DNA from: Alistipes sp.
Lineage (GTDB): Bacteria > Bacteroidota > Bacteroidia > Bacteroidales > Rikenellaceae
NCBI GenBank assembly: GCA_017504485.1
Contig: JAFVRC010000040.1
Location: 19,821 to 83,820 of the forward strand
DNA: 64,000 bases
Reading direction: 5' to 3'
The notes beneath the pieces are model-generated. The model searched no databases. It saw only the letters and a list, made by a program, of their open reading frames with translations, and was not told the origin of the DNA. Both the position numbers and the translations under genes were made by a program. Positions 52,887-62,440 of this stretch are shown one piece after another (position 1 is the first letter of the stretch; each line of letters starts with the position of its first letter).

Positions 52887-54206
52887 ATGACAACACGAGC
52901 TTTTCAAAAGATATACACAAAGATTGACAATATCACCAAAGCAACCGTGACGCTCCGCGCAACGGGCGTGGGTAACGACGAGTTGGCTACCGTGGGAGGC
53001 CGCCTCGCACAGGTGGTAAAGATTATGGGCGACAGCGTGACGTTGCAGGTGTTTGCCGGCACCGAGGGCTTGGCTACCAACTCCGAGGTTATTTTCCACG
53101 GCGAGCCACCGAAGCTTCGCGTATCGGACAACCTCGCAGGTCGCTTCTTCAACGCCTATGGCGAGCCACTCGAGGGTGGCGAGCAGCTCGAGGGCGAGGC
53201 ACGCGAGATTGGCGGCCCGACGGTAAATCCGTTCCGCCGTCTGCAACCTTCGGAGCTTATCGCTACGGGTATCGCAGGTATCGACCTCAACAACACGATT
53301 GTTACCGGCCAGAAGATTCCGTTCTTCGCCGACCCTGACCAGCCATACAACGCCGTGATGGCAAACGTGGCGCTGCGTGCCAAGGCCGACAAAATTATCC
53401 TCGGCGGTATGGGACTGACAAACGACGACTTCCTCTACTTCAAGCAGGTGTTCGAGAATGCCGGTGCGTTGGACCGCATCGTGTCGTTCGTAAATACGAC
53501 CGAGAACCCGCCGGTAGAGCGACTCCTCGTGCCTGATATGGCCCTCACGGCTGCCGAGTACTTCGCCGTAGATAAGGGCGAAAAGGTGCTGGTACTCCTG
53601 ACCGACATGACGCTCTACGCCGATGCGTTGGCTATTGTGTCGAACCGTATGGATCAGATTCCGTCGAAAGACTCGATGCCTGGTTCGCTCTACTCGGATT
53701 TGGCCAAGATTTACGAGAAGGCCGTGCAGTTGCCTAATGGCGGTTCGATTACGATTATCGCCGTAACTACCCTCTCAGGTGGCGATATCACGCACGCTAT
53801 TCCGGATAATACGGGTTACATCACCGAGGGACAGCTCTTCCTGCGCAACGACTCCGATACGGGCAAGGTTATCATCGACCCGTTCCGCTCGCTGTCGCGT
53901 CTGAAGCAGCTCGTTATCGGCAAAAAGACGCGTGAGGACCACCCACAGGTGATGAACGCCTGCGTACGTCTTTATGCCGATGCGGCTAACGCAAAGACGA
54001 AGCTCGAGAACGGTTTCGACCTCTCGGACTACGACGAGCGTGCCTTGAAGTTTGCGAAGGACTACTCGGAGAAGCTGCTGGCTATCGACGTAAATATCGA
54101 GATCACCGAAATGCTCGACACAGCCTGGGCACTCTTTGCCGAGTACTTCTCGAAGGAGGAGGTTGCAATCAAGGCTGAACTTATCGAGAAATACTGGAAA
54201 GCATAA
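52887..54206 (+). CDS. atpB: V-type ATPase regulatory subunit B
   Basis: A protein of 439 residues, homologous to the A subunit but without a functional P-loop, as is normal. PFFADPDQPYNAVMANVALR, VLVLLTDMTLYADALAIVSNRM and SITIIAVTTLSGGDITHAIPDN are seen. It forms the alternate A-B hexamer. It lies 8 bp after atpA and 7 bp before atpD. Confidence 0.97.
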   Translation: MTTRAFQKIYTKIDNITKATVTLRATGVGNDELATVGGRLAQVVKIMGDSVTLQVFAGTEGLATNSEVIFHGEPPKLRVSDNLAGRFFNAYGEPLEGGEQLEGEAREIGGPTVNPFRRLQPSELIATGIAGIDLNNTIVTGQKIPFFADPDQPYNAVMANVALRAKADKIILGGMGLTNDDFLYFKQVFENAGALDRIVSFVNTTENPPVERLLVPDMALTAAEYFAVDKGEKVLVLLTDMTLYADALAIVSNRMDQIPSKDSMPGSLYSDLAKIYEKAVQLPNGGSITIIAVTTLSGGDITHAIPDNTGYITEGQLFLRNDSDTGKVIIDPFRSLSRLKQLVIGKKTREDHPQVMNACVRLYADAANAKTKLENGFDLSDYDERALKFAKDYSEKLLAIDVNIEITEMLDTAWALFAEYFSKEEVAIKAELIEKYWKA

Positions 54207-54213
54207 CTAAACG

Positions 54214-54825
54214 ATGGCAATCAAATTTCAATATAACAAGACTTCGCTCGGCGAGCTCGGAAAACAGCTAAAAATGCGCCAGAAGGCACTCCCTACGATT
54301 AAGAGTAAGGAGTCGGCGCTGCGTACCGAGGTTAAGCGTGCGAAGGACTCGGCTGCCAAGTACCGTCGTCAGTTGGACTCGCTCATTGCGGAGTACGACT
54401 ATATGATGGCACTTTGGGGAGAGTTTGATTGTACACTACTCGGCGTAAAGGATGTAGAGCTCCACTCGCAGAAGATTGCCGGAGTACGCATCCCACTGCT
54501 TGACCACGTTGTCTTCAACGAGAAGCCTTTCGACCTCTTCTCCTCGCCGGCCTGGTACGGCGACGGAGTGGAGTTGCTGAAGCGCATCGCAACGTTGGGC
54601 ATCGAGTTCGAAATCTACAACCGTCAGACCGAACTCCTGGACTATGCACGCCGCAAAACAACTCAAAAGGTAAACCTCTACGAGAAGGTACAGATACCCG
54701 GGTACGAGGATGCCATACGCAAGATTAAGCGATTTATGGAGGACGAGGAGAACCTCTCTAAATCGGCACAGAAAATCGTCAAGACTCGCCAGCAGGCTGC
54801 CGCAAAGGAGGGCGGAGAGAGATGA
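54214..54825 (+). CDS. atpD: V-type ATPase subunit D (central stalk)
   Basis: A protein of 203 residues predicted as two long antiparallel helices, which form the rotor shaft inside the A-B ring. The N-terminal helix (KTSLGELGKQLKMRQKALPT) and the C-terminal helix (LYEKVQIPGYEDAIRKIKRF) are typical of subunit D. The end overlaps atpI by 4 bp (ATGA). Confidence 0.94.
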   Translation: MAIKFQYNKTSLGELGKQLKMRQKALPTIKSKESALRTEVKRAKDSAAKYRRQLDSLIAEYDYMMALWGEFDCTLLGVKDVELHSQKIAGVRIPLLDHVVFNEKPFDLFSSPAWYGDGVELLKRIATLGIEFEIYNRQTELLDYARRKTTQKVNLYEKVQIPGYEDAIRKIKRFMEDEENLSKSAQKIVKTRQQAAAKEGGER

Positions 54826-56678
54826 TTGTAAAGATGATGAAATACAATATCGTGCTCTTCTCGCCGGAGCGTGAGCGCTTCATCGAGCGTCTGCGTGAGT
54901 TGGGAATGGTCGATATAACCACCTCGGGATGGGAACCTACCGAGGAGGATAGAACCCTTGTCACCGACATCGAGAGCCGCACGAAGGCTATCGCTGCGCT
55001 CGAGCAATTCGCCGCAAGCGAGGAGTACACGGCCGGTGCCGCGAAGATTGAGGGCAAGGTGTTCGAGGCCTATCGAATGGCGCAGGAGACTATCTCCGCA
55101 GCCAGGGCTGAGATTGCACGCTCGGCAAAGCTGCTCGACGAGTGGATGCCGTGGGGTGACTTCGACTGCTCGGTGCTCGCCAAGTTGGCCGAGGGAGGCG
55201 TAGTGCTACGCTACTTCGTGGCACAAAGCGCGACCTTCAACAAGAGTCGCGAGGAGTGGTGCGAGCACTATAATATCGAGGTTATCGATGAGGATAGCTC
55301 GGTGGTGCGCTTCGTGGTGATAGGCTCCGGCAAGGAGGATATCGCCATCGACGCACAAGAATTGAAGGCTCCGACGAAAAACAACACGGAGTTGAAGGCC
55401 GAAATCGAGAGAAACGAGAAGAAGGTCGAGGCACAGAACGCTGTTTTGAGTGCCGCGGCCGATGCTCGTGCGGAAATTGAGGCGGAACTTGCTGTGCTGA
55501 AGTGCAAGATGCAGGATGTACGCATCGAGGCTACGGCCGACAAGGCTGCCGAGGGTCTGCTGCTTGTCATGGAGGGCTGGGCCGAAAAGGCTACGTCGGA
55601 GCAGGTAGATGCCGTGTTGAATGAGTATCCGAATGTTGTCTATATCAAGGAGGAGCCAACCGAGGAGGATGATACGCCTGTGAAGTTGCAGAACAATCGC
55701 TTCGCCCGTCTGTTCGAGATGATTGGCGGCTTGTACGCCCTGCCGAAATACGGCACACTCGATATGACGCCGTTCTTTGCACCATTCTATATGCTCTTCT
55801 TCGCCATCTGTCTGAACGATGCCGGCTACGGAGCTATAATCTTTGCACTCGGCCTCGCGTTGGCGATAAAGAGCATGAAGATGCGCCGTGTGGCATATCT
55901 GACGATGATTTGCGGCGGTGCAACGACACTCTTCGGATTATACACGGGCTCGCTCTTCGGCATGAGCATACCGTCGTTGATGGGCTACGAGAATATAGCC
56001 GACTGCCCTATTCCGTTCCTCGACTTCCAAGGTAAGTTCTTCTCGTGGTCGCTGGCTCTCGGAGTATTCCAGATTCTGCTCGGCATGTTGCTCGACATCG
56101 TGTTCAAGGCACGCATCTTTGGCATTACATCGGTATTCGCCAAACTCGGATGGTTCATCGTGCTGCTGTCGGGATGTCTTGCCGGAGGGTTGCAGTTGCT
56201 CAACGAAGCGTGGGTTATACCCGGCTTCACGACCTCGTCTGTAGCCTTCTATGTAGCGATGGGCATAGGTGCCGTACTGATGCTCTTCTTGAACAATGTG
56301 AAGCGTAATCCGCTGGTAAACTTCGCTTCGGGATTATGGGATACCTATAACAATATTACGGGCCTGTTGAGCGACGTGCTGTCGTACATCCGACTCTTCG
56401 CCATCGGCTTGTCGGGTGGTGTATTGGCGCAGGTATTCAACTCGCTTGCTCTCGGACTAACGGGCCTCGACGGTGGTATCGAGCAGTTTGGTGTGGCGAC
56501 CATCTTCCAGATTCTGGGAGCCACGGCAATACTCCTGGTAGGCCACGGCATCAACCTCTTTATGTCCTCGATTTCGTCATTCGTACACCCTATGCGACTG
56601 ACCTTCGTGGAGTTCTACAAAAATGCAGGCTTCGAGATGACGACACGCGCCTTCGAGCCTCTTACGAAAGAGAAATAA
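54822..56678 (+). CDS. atpI: V-type ATPase subunit I (membrane a-subunit)
   Basis: A protein of 618 residues. The N-terminal half is cytoplasmic with coiled coil (about 190-250). The C-terminal half has about seven to eight membrane segments starting near residue 315 (MTPFFAPFYMLFFAICLNDAGYG). The essential Arg next to the c-ring is likely in LLSDVLSYIRLFAIGLSGGV near residue 520. It forms the ion half-channels. The last segment shows SSISSFVHPMRLTFVEFYKN, a strong signature of the family. Confidence 0.97.
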   Translation: MIVKMMKYNIVLFSPERERFIERLRELGMVDITTSGWEPTEEDRTLVTDIESRTKAIAALEQFAASEEYTAGAAKIEGKVFEAYRMAQETISAARAEIARSAKLLDEWMPWGDFDCSVLAKLAEGGVVLRYFVAQSATFNKSREEWCEHYNIEVIDEDSSVVRFVVIGSGKEDIAIDAQELKAPTKNNTELKAEIERNEKKVEAQNAVLSAAADARAEIEAELAVLKCKMQDVRIEATADKAAEGLLLVMEGWAEKATSEQVDAVLNEYPNVVYIKEEPTEEDDTPVKLQNNRFARLFEMIGGLYALPKYGTLDMTPFFAPFYMLFFAICLNDAGYGAIIFALGLALAIKSMKMRRVAYLTMICGGATTLFGLYTGSLFGMSIPSLMGYENIADCPIPFLDFQGKFFSWSLALGVFQILLGMLLDIVFKARIFGITSVFAKLGWFIVLLSGCLAGGLQLLNEAWVIPGFTTSSVAFYVAMGIGAVLMLFLNNVKRNPLVNFASGLWDTYNNITGLLSDVLSYIRLFAIGLSGGVLAQVFNSLALGLTGLDGGIEQFGVATIFQILGATAILLVGHGINLFMSSISSFVHPMRLTFVEFYKNAGFEMTTRAFEPLTKEK

Positions 56679-56702
56679 CAAACAAATTCAATAACTAATT
56701 AA

Positions 56703-57173
<471 letters not shown>

Positions 57174-57191
57174 GGTAACCGACAACAAAAG

Positions 57192-57229
57192 ATGTATGGT
57201 GGTCGAGGATTCGGCTACCATACATTTTT
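57192..57229 (+). terminator. Terminator of the V-type ATPase operon
   Basis: An 11-bp stem with one G-T pair (57192-57202 with 57215-57225), followed by five T. Confidence 0.88.
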
Positions 57230-57255
57230 ATAAACCTAAATAATCTCTATTAGCT

Positions 57256-58185
57256 ATGCTATTCAGCATTATTGTTCCGATATACAATGCCGAGAAGTAT
57301 CTGCGACGCTGCATCGAGAGCATTCTCGCCCAGACGGAGGGAGACTTCGAATTGTTGCTTGTCGATGACGGCAGCCGAGATGGCAGCCTCGCCATCTGCC
57401 AAGAGTATGCTGCAACAGATAGCCGCATAAAGGCCATGCACAAGGAGAACGGCGGCGTTAGCTCGGCTCGCAATCATGGCCTTGACAACGCTACGGGCGA
57501 CTATATCATGTTCGTTGATGCAGATGACTACATAACGCCCGACACTTTAGAGCAGTGCAGACCATACACACCCGAGTATGACATCGTAAAATTCTCGGCC
57601 ATTTGGGTTGCATCAAGTGAGTCTAAATGGCCTTTCACCATTCCTGCTGCAAAACATCGAAAGCAATATATAAAGCAGATTATCAGCCGCAAAGGCATAC
57701 TTGCTGTTTGGGGAGGGGTATTCCGTCGAGATTTATTCACTAAAAACGATATACGCTTTAATCCCAATATTGCTGTAGGTGAAGATTGGCTAGTCTCGGC
57801 AACACTCGCATACCATAGCAAAAACATTAAGACCATTCCGAAGGCTCATTGTTATATATACGACCGCAGTAACGAGTCTAGTTGTTGGAATAATATGAAC
57901 GTAAAGAGAGCTATACAGCAGTTGGAGGTTGTCTACCTGATTCGCAATATGATTCCATCAGGCTATAACGCTATATTCCGCAAACAGATATGTCGTATTT
58001 TAGCACAAGATATCATTAATACATTTGGGCTTGAAGAGAGCTGTCGTGCCATGACTGAATATCCGAGGCCAATCGCGACGTTAGGGCTATGGGATATTTT
58101 CTTGTTGGCCGCAGGACCAAAGAGGAAGTTGCTTATGCTAAAGGTTTGGAGTAGGTGCCGACAACTCAAGCTGCAGCAAAAATAG
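57256..58185 (+). CDS. Glycosyltransferase family 2 protein
   Basis: A GT-A glycosyltransferase of 309 residues. Seen are FSIIVPIYNAEKYLRRCIES, LLVDDGSRDGSLAICQEYA, HKENGGVSSARNHGLDNATG and MFVDADDYI with the metal-binding D-A-D-D motif. The C-terminal part is AT-richer and varied, as usual for surface-glycan enzymes. No membrane segment is seen apart from a weak C-terminal hydrophobic patch (LGLWDIFLLAAG). It is a lone gene between the V-ATPase and folate operons, with no promoter found. Confidence 0.93.
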   Translation: MLFSIIVPIYNAEKYLRRCIESILAQTEGDFELLLVDDGSRDGSLAICQEYAATDSRIKAMHKENGGVSSARNHGLDNATGDYIMFVDADDYITPDTLEQCRPYTPEYDIVKFSAIWVASSESKWPFTIPAAKHRKQYIKQIISRKGILAVWGGVFRRDLFTKNDIRFNPNIAVGEDWLVSATLAYHSKNIKTIPKAHCYIYDRSNESSCWNNMNVKRAIQQLEVVYLIRNMIPSGYNAIFRKQICRILAQDIINTFGLEESCRAMTEYPRPIATLGLWDIFLLAAGPKRKLLMLKVWSRCRQLKLQQK

Positions 58186-58195
58186 TCATCGTTCC

Positions 58196-58684
58196 CTATC
58201 GCACGCGCTCGTAGTCGATAAACGAGAAGGGTGCATCGAACTCCTCACCTCGCGCAAACTCCTCGCGTGCGAGCTCGCGCCACTGCGACATATCGAGCTG
58301 CGGGAACGAGGTGTCGCCCTCATACTGACGATGCACGACGGTCAGATAGAGGCGATCGGCAAGCAGCAGAGCCTGCTCATAGATCTGCGCACCGCCTATG
58401 ATAAACACCTCCTCGTCGTGCGGAAAGAGCGCAATAGCCTCCTCCAACGAGTGCGCCATAAGACATCCGTCGAATGCTGTATCGCCACGCGTAATTACGA
58501 CATTGGTACGCTTGGGGAGCGGTCGGCCGATAGACTCATAGGTCTTGCGCCCCATCACTACGGGGTGCCCGCTCGTCGTGGTGCGAAAGCGGCGCATATC
58601 CTCGCGGATATTCCACAGCAGAGCGTTCTTATCGCCGATTACTCCATTCTCGGCTATGGCAACTATAATCGAGACCATACTCAT
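58196..58684 (-). CDS. folA: Dihydrofolate reductase
   Basis: DHFR reduces dihydrofolate, the by-product of ThyA, to tetrahydrofolate. The protein is 162 residues. Motifs are SIIVAIAENGVIGDKNALLW (with the Met20-type loop), the acidic active-site residue in IREDMRRF, VVMGRKTYESIG and VFIIGGAQIYEQAL. The start is 58684 or 58678 (ATG AGT ATG). Frames further upstream are not family-like. It follows thyA by 5 bp in the usual thyA-folA order. Confidence 0.97.
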   Translation of the reverse strand: MSMVSIIVAIAENGVIGDKNALLWNIREDMRRFRTTTSGHPVVMGRKTYESIGRPLPKRTNVVITRGDTAFDGCLMAHSLEEAIALFPHDEEVFIIGGAQIYEQALLLADRLYLTVVHRQYEGDTSFPQLDMSQWRELAREEFARGEEFDAPFSFIDYERVR

Positions 58685-58689
58685 CTGTT

Positions 58690-59589
58690 TTAGAAAGACA
58701 TCGGTGCTTTGATTGTCGGATGCGGATCGTAACCCTCGAGTGTGAAGTCCTCGTAGCAGAAGTCGAAAATCGAGCGACGAGCCGGATTGATACGCATCGT
58801 AGGAAGTGGTCGCGGTGTGCGTGACAGTTGCTCGGCCACCTGCTCGAAGTGGTTGAGATATAGGTGCGTATCGCCCGTCGTATGGATAAACTCGCCGGGC
58901 TCGAGGTCGCACACCTGCGCAATCATCATCGTAAGCAGCGCATACGATGCAATATTGAACGGCACGCCAAGGAAGGTGTCGGCACTACGCTGGTAAAGCT
59001 GGCACGAGAGGCGGCCATCGGCCACATAGAACTGGAACAAGACGTGGCACGGCGGCAGAGCCATATCATCCACCTCGGCCACATTCCATGCCGAGACAAG
59101 CATACGGCGCGAGTCGGGGTTGCGACGGATAGTCTCGATAACCTCCGAAATCTGGTCGATACTCTCGCCATTAGGGCGCGGCCACGAGCGCCACTGATAG
59201 CCATAGACGTGGTTCAGGTCGCCAAAGCGATACCCATCGATGGGCGACTCTACGCCCTCGCTTGCCGCATGCAGGAACGACTCCATATCGATAGGCAACA
59301 CCCCGTGTCGGCAACAGAGTTCATTGTAGTAGCGATAGGCATCGTTATCCCATATATGTACTCCGTTATTGACCAAATACTTGATATTGGTGTCGCCCTT
59401 CAAGAACCACAACAATTCGTGGATGATACCCTTCAAGAATACGCGTTTGGTCGTAAGCAGCGGGAAGCCTTTCGATAAATCGAAGCGCATCTGGTGGCCG
59501 AATACACTCTTGGTACCCGTGCCCGTGCGGTCGCTCTTCACCACACCCTCATCGGTAATGCGGCGCAAAAGGGTTAGATATTGCTCCAT
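58690..59589 (-). CDS. thyA: Thymidylate synthase
   Basis: ThyA methylates dUMP to dTMP using methylenetetrahydrofolate. The protein is 299 residues, with an insertion of about 30 residues relative to E. coli around [20 protein letters not shown]. The catalytic nucleophile is Cys181 in [54 protein letters not shown] and [10 protein letters not shown] are also present. It lies between lpxH and folA in one operon. Confidence 0.98.
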   Translation of the reverse strand: MEQYLTLLRRITDEGVVKSDRTGTGTKSVFGHQMRFDLSKGFPLLTTKRVFLKGIIHELLWFLKGDTNIKYLVNNGVHIWDNDAYRYYNELCCRHGVLPIDMESFLHAASEGVESPIDGYRFGDLNHVYGYQWRSWPRPNGESIDQISEVIETIRRNPDSRRMLVSAWNVAEVDDMALPPCHVLFQFYVADGRLSCQLYQRSADTFLGVPFNIASYALLTMMIAQVCDLEPGEFIHTTGDTHLYLNHFEQVAEQLSRTPRPLPTMRINPARRSIFDFCYEDFTLEGYDPHPTIKAPMSF

Positions 59590-59601
59590 ATACTTTTCGA
59601 A

Positions 59602-60330
59602 TTAGATTGTTTTAAGTGTTATCGTGCCCTTATCATCGAGGGCAACATAGTTCGGGCGGCTCTGCCAATCGCCCATGAACAGAAGTCGGCGAGGTGACGA
59701 CACATCGGCCATGCGGTGCATGTGTCCGAAGATGAAGTAGTCGATATCGCTATGCTCGCGGCCATACTCATCTGCATAATCAATCAGCGGCTGCAACACC
59801 TCGGCGCCACGCTCCTCGCCGTGCGACTTGCGCGACTTGCCGCTCCACCAATGGCCGAATTGCAGTGCGAGGTCGGGATGCACAAACCACGAGAAGAGCC
59901 ACTTGAGGCTGCGCGAGCGGAATAGTCTGTTCATCAGTCGCAACATCGGCAGATTGTCGATATTCATATTGTCGCCATGCGCAATGAAACAACGCTTGCT
60001 CGAGAGTTGCTCGACAATTGGACCGAAATGAAGCTCCACGCCGCACTCCTCGGCGAGATAGTCGTTCATCCACATGTCATGGTTGCCCGTAAGCATCACA
60101 ATCCGTATGCCGCGGTCGCTCATCGAGGCAAGCTGCCCGAGGATACGCACGAAACCCTTGGGTACCACACGCCGATACTCGAACCAGAAGTCGAAGATAT
60201 CGCCCACCAGAAAGAGAGCCTCGGCATCGTGCTCGATGCTTCTCAAAAATTCGAGGAAGCGATGCTCGACAGCACGCGCCTCGGAGGCATCGCCCGAGCC
60301 TAAATGTATATCTGACACGAAATAGTACAT
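59602..60330 (-). CDS. lpxH: UDP-2,3-diacylglucosamine diphosphatase
   Basis: LpxH cleaves UDP-2,3-diacylglucosamine to lipid X in lipid A synthesis at the inner membrane surface. The protein is 242 residues. All calcineurin-like metallophosphatase motifs are visible: SDIHLG (residues 6-11), GDIFDFWFEYR, GNHDMW, AHGD and GHMHR. The insert with hydrophobic and basic residues (NRLFRSRSLKWLFSWFVHP) is typical for the membrane-associated lid. It lies 12 bp before thyA and 15 bp after the thioredoxin-like gene. Confidence 0.94.
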   Translation of the reverse strand: MYYFVSDIHLGSGDASEARAVEHRFLEFLRSIEHDAEALFLVGDIFDFWFEYRRVVPKGFVRILGQLASMSDRGIRIVMLTGNHDMWMNDYLAEECGVELHFGPIVEQLSSKRCFIAHGDNMNIDNLPMLRLMNRLFRSRSLKWLFSWFVHPDLALQFGHWWSGKSRKSHGEERGAEVLQPLIDYADEYGREHSDIDYFIFGHMHRMADVSSPRRLLFMGDWQSRPNYVALDDKGTITLKTI

Positions 60331-60345
60331 AGCTCCATACCTTTT

Positions 60346-61488
60346 TTAGTCAAGTAGTTCGGCGAGTCGCTTGTCGAGCGCCGTGCTGTATATATCTTTT
60401 GCAATGATGTTACCCTTGCGGTCGATAAGGAAGTTCGACGGCAGCTTGCGGACATTGTAGAGCCCCAGAAGCGGCGAGCGCTCGCCACGGAAGTCGCAAA
60501 CCGACACCCACGGCAGACGCTGCTCCTGCACGGCACGAATCCACACGGCCTTCGACACGTCGGCCGCCACCTGATAGACGCGGAAGCCGCGCTCCTCGTA
60601 TTTGTCGTATATCTCCTTCAGATCGGCATTCAGCGCATTGCTGTTACCCAACTCGGCCGACCAAAAATCGACCAACACCACATTGCCTTCGAGCGATGAG
60701 AGCGATACTCGATTGCCGTACATATCCGGAGCTTCGAGGTCAGGATAGGTACGCGTCTCTATGGAGCTAATCAGCGAAGCGCGAGCCTCCATACGGGCGA
60801 TATCGTTATTCAGACGCACAAGGTATGGCGATGCGGGATAGACCTCCGAGAGGGCATCAGCCACCGTGCGGTAGTAGATAAGATCGCTATCCGGCCCTAC
60901 GAGATAATTCTCCGCCGGCAGTCGCTGGTAGAGGGCATAGACAGCCGCCACGTTGGACTTATGCTCGATGATAAAGGATATCTGATTGCGCTTCACGGTG
61001 TTGCGAGTGTGATTGTATAGCAGGTTGAGTTCTCGCTGCTCATCCTCATCGGCACGCGCATATTGCTGCATAATGGATTGCAGTTCCTGCTTGCCGGCGA
61101 TATAGTCGCGATTGAACTTGCGCAACAACTCCGACTCCTCGGAGCCGCTGACCGTATAGTTCTCCATCACGCTGCCCAGCGAGCCGAGTTCCACACGCTC
61201 ACCACGCGAAAGCAACAGCGGAATACGCACATTGTTATAGACGACGTGGTACATCGACGGGGTGGCATCGGCATCCTCTACCACAAAGCGATAGAAGCCA
61301 TCCTCGGCCAACATCACCGTGTCGAGCGTCTGCAAGCCCGAAGGTAAGATCTTCTCAAGATAGACATTGCGAGCATTCAGCCCAAGGAACTTGCCCGACA
61401 CCTCCACGCGCGTCGAGTGGCAGCCAACCATCACGACTGCCGCCGAGATGGCGCATACAACGACAAATATTGCACTCCTCATACTCAC
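60346..61488 (-). CDS. Lipoprotein with thioredoxin fold lacking the CXXC motif (TlpA-like)
   Basis: A protein of 380 residues. The lipoprotein signal (FVVVCAISAAVVMVGC, lipid on about Cys23) is followed by a DUF4369-like beta domain (about 28-130). A helical linker comes next (about 130-240), then a thioredoxin/AhpC-TSA domain (about 245-380) with LEGNVVLVDFWS and the cis-Pro loop LPSNFLIDRKGNII. The usual W-C-x-x-C is replaced by WSAELGNSN, so neither active-site cysteine is present. A structural or binding role is likely instead of thiol redox. It lies in the operon DUF4290 - this gene - lpxH - thyA - folA. Confidence 0.85.
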   Translation of the reverse strand: MSMRSAIFVVVCAISAAVVMVGCHSTRVEVSGKFLGLNARNVYLEKILPSGLQTLDTVMLAEDGFYRFVVEDADATPSMYHVVYNNVRIPLLLSRGERVELGSLGSVMENYTVSGSEESELLRKFNRDYIAGKQELQSIMQQYARADEDEQRELNLLYNHTRNTVKRNQISFIIEHKSNVAAVYALYQRLPAENYLVGPDSDLIYYRTVADALSEVYPASPYLVRLNNDIARMEARASLISSIETRTYPDLEAPDMYGNRVSLSSLEGNVVLVDFWSAELGNSNALNADLKEIYDKYEERGFRVYQVAADVSKAVWIRAVQEQRLPWVSVCDFRGERSPLLGLYNVRKLPSNFLIDRKGNIIAKDIYSTALDKRLAELLD

Positions 61489-61518
61489 TTTTTACATAGG
61501 TTTCTCTTCGACAACGCG

Positions 61519-62196
61519 CTACTTCTGTACGGTATTGTGTCGCACGTTGTGTTTGGGTTTATTTTTCTGCGGCACGCCGCCCTTCGCCGTGCGCGTCTGA
61601 TGCTTGCCGCCACGCCCCGACGGAGTATGCGGCATTTGGTTCTGTTTATAGTCACTATGGAGGTTTTTGAGGCTCTCTTCGTTCAGCACAATATCCTCTC
61701 CGGCCATCGCGCGTATATCCTTTATAACAATATCGTTGTTCGGATGCTCCTGATTATACTCGTAGCTCTTGGCTCGCATATATCGCAGTATGTCGCAGAG
61801 GCTTGCCGTCGAGTCCTCATCCTTATGCTCGGCTATCGTGCGAACCATACGCGACACATACTTGCCGTAGTGCTTGAAGCGTATATAGGACTGCGGATAA
61901 GGCAACCGCTCAGGCTTAATCATCAAGTCTTGCCGCGACGGCTGCGGATAAGGGCTATCGACATCCAGACGGAAGTCCGACATAATGAACATATGGTCCC
62001 ATAGTTTGTGGGTAAAATCGGCCGTATCACGCAACAGCGGATTGAGGTTACCCATAACGGCAATAACGGCCTTCGCTTGGCGCGTGCGCTCTGTGCGGTC
62101 CTCGATTTCGAGCAACGAATCGACCATCTCCTGAATATGGCGACCATACTCGGGCAGCAACAACTTACGACGTGTGTAGTTATAATTCTTGTTCAT
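61519..62196 (-). CDS. DUF4290 family protein
   Basis: A cytoplasmic protein of 225 residues. I recognise it as DUF4290 (Bacteroidetes-specific) from YNYTRRKLLLPEYGRHIQEM, MGNLNPLLRDTADFTHKLWD and RFKHYGKYVSRMV. The function is unknown. A basic, low-complexity tail (about residues 190-225, rich in Lys, Gln, Gly and Pro) might bind nucleic acid. It is first gene of a reverse-strand operon that continues to folA. No promoter is recognised in 62197-62386. Confidence 0.88.
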   Translation of the reverse strand: MNKNYNYTRRKLLLPEYGRHIQEMVDSLLEIEDRTERTRQAKAVIAVMGNLNPLLRDTADFTHKLWDHMFIMSDFRLDVDSPYPQPSRQDLMIKPERLPYPQSYIRFKHYGKYVSRMVRTIAEHKDEDSTASLCDILRYMRAKSYEYNQEHPNNDIVIKDIRAMAGEDIVLNEESLKNLHSDYKQNQMPHTPSGRGGKHQTRTAKGGVPQKNKPKHNVRHNTVQK

Positions 62197-62386
62197 ACGA
62201 TATTACGGGATTACTGCAGTTGCTTGATGGCGAATAACCTGCCACTCGGCGCTCACTACTCTACGACATTCGGCCCTTACCATAGCTCGCGTAGGCGCAA
62301 CCGCTATCCCGTTTGGAATAAAATTTCACTCTCAGGCACCATCCTACAGCCCGACCGAACAATTAGGCTTTTCGGAAACAATGCCC

Positions 62387-62394
62387 TACTTTTG
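62387..62394 (+). promoter_or_regulatory. -7 promoter element of the sigma-54 activator gene
   Basis: TACTTTTG matches TAnnTTTG, 46 bp before the ATG. Confidence 0.5.
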
Positions 62395-62440
62395 ACGCAT
62401 ATCAACTGCAAAAATACAATTTTTTTTCAAAGCAACAAAT

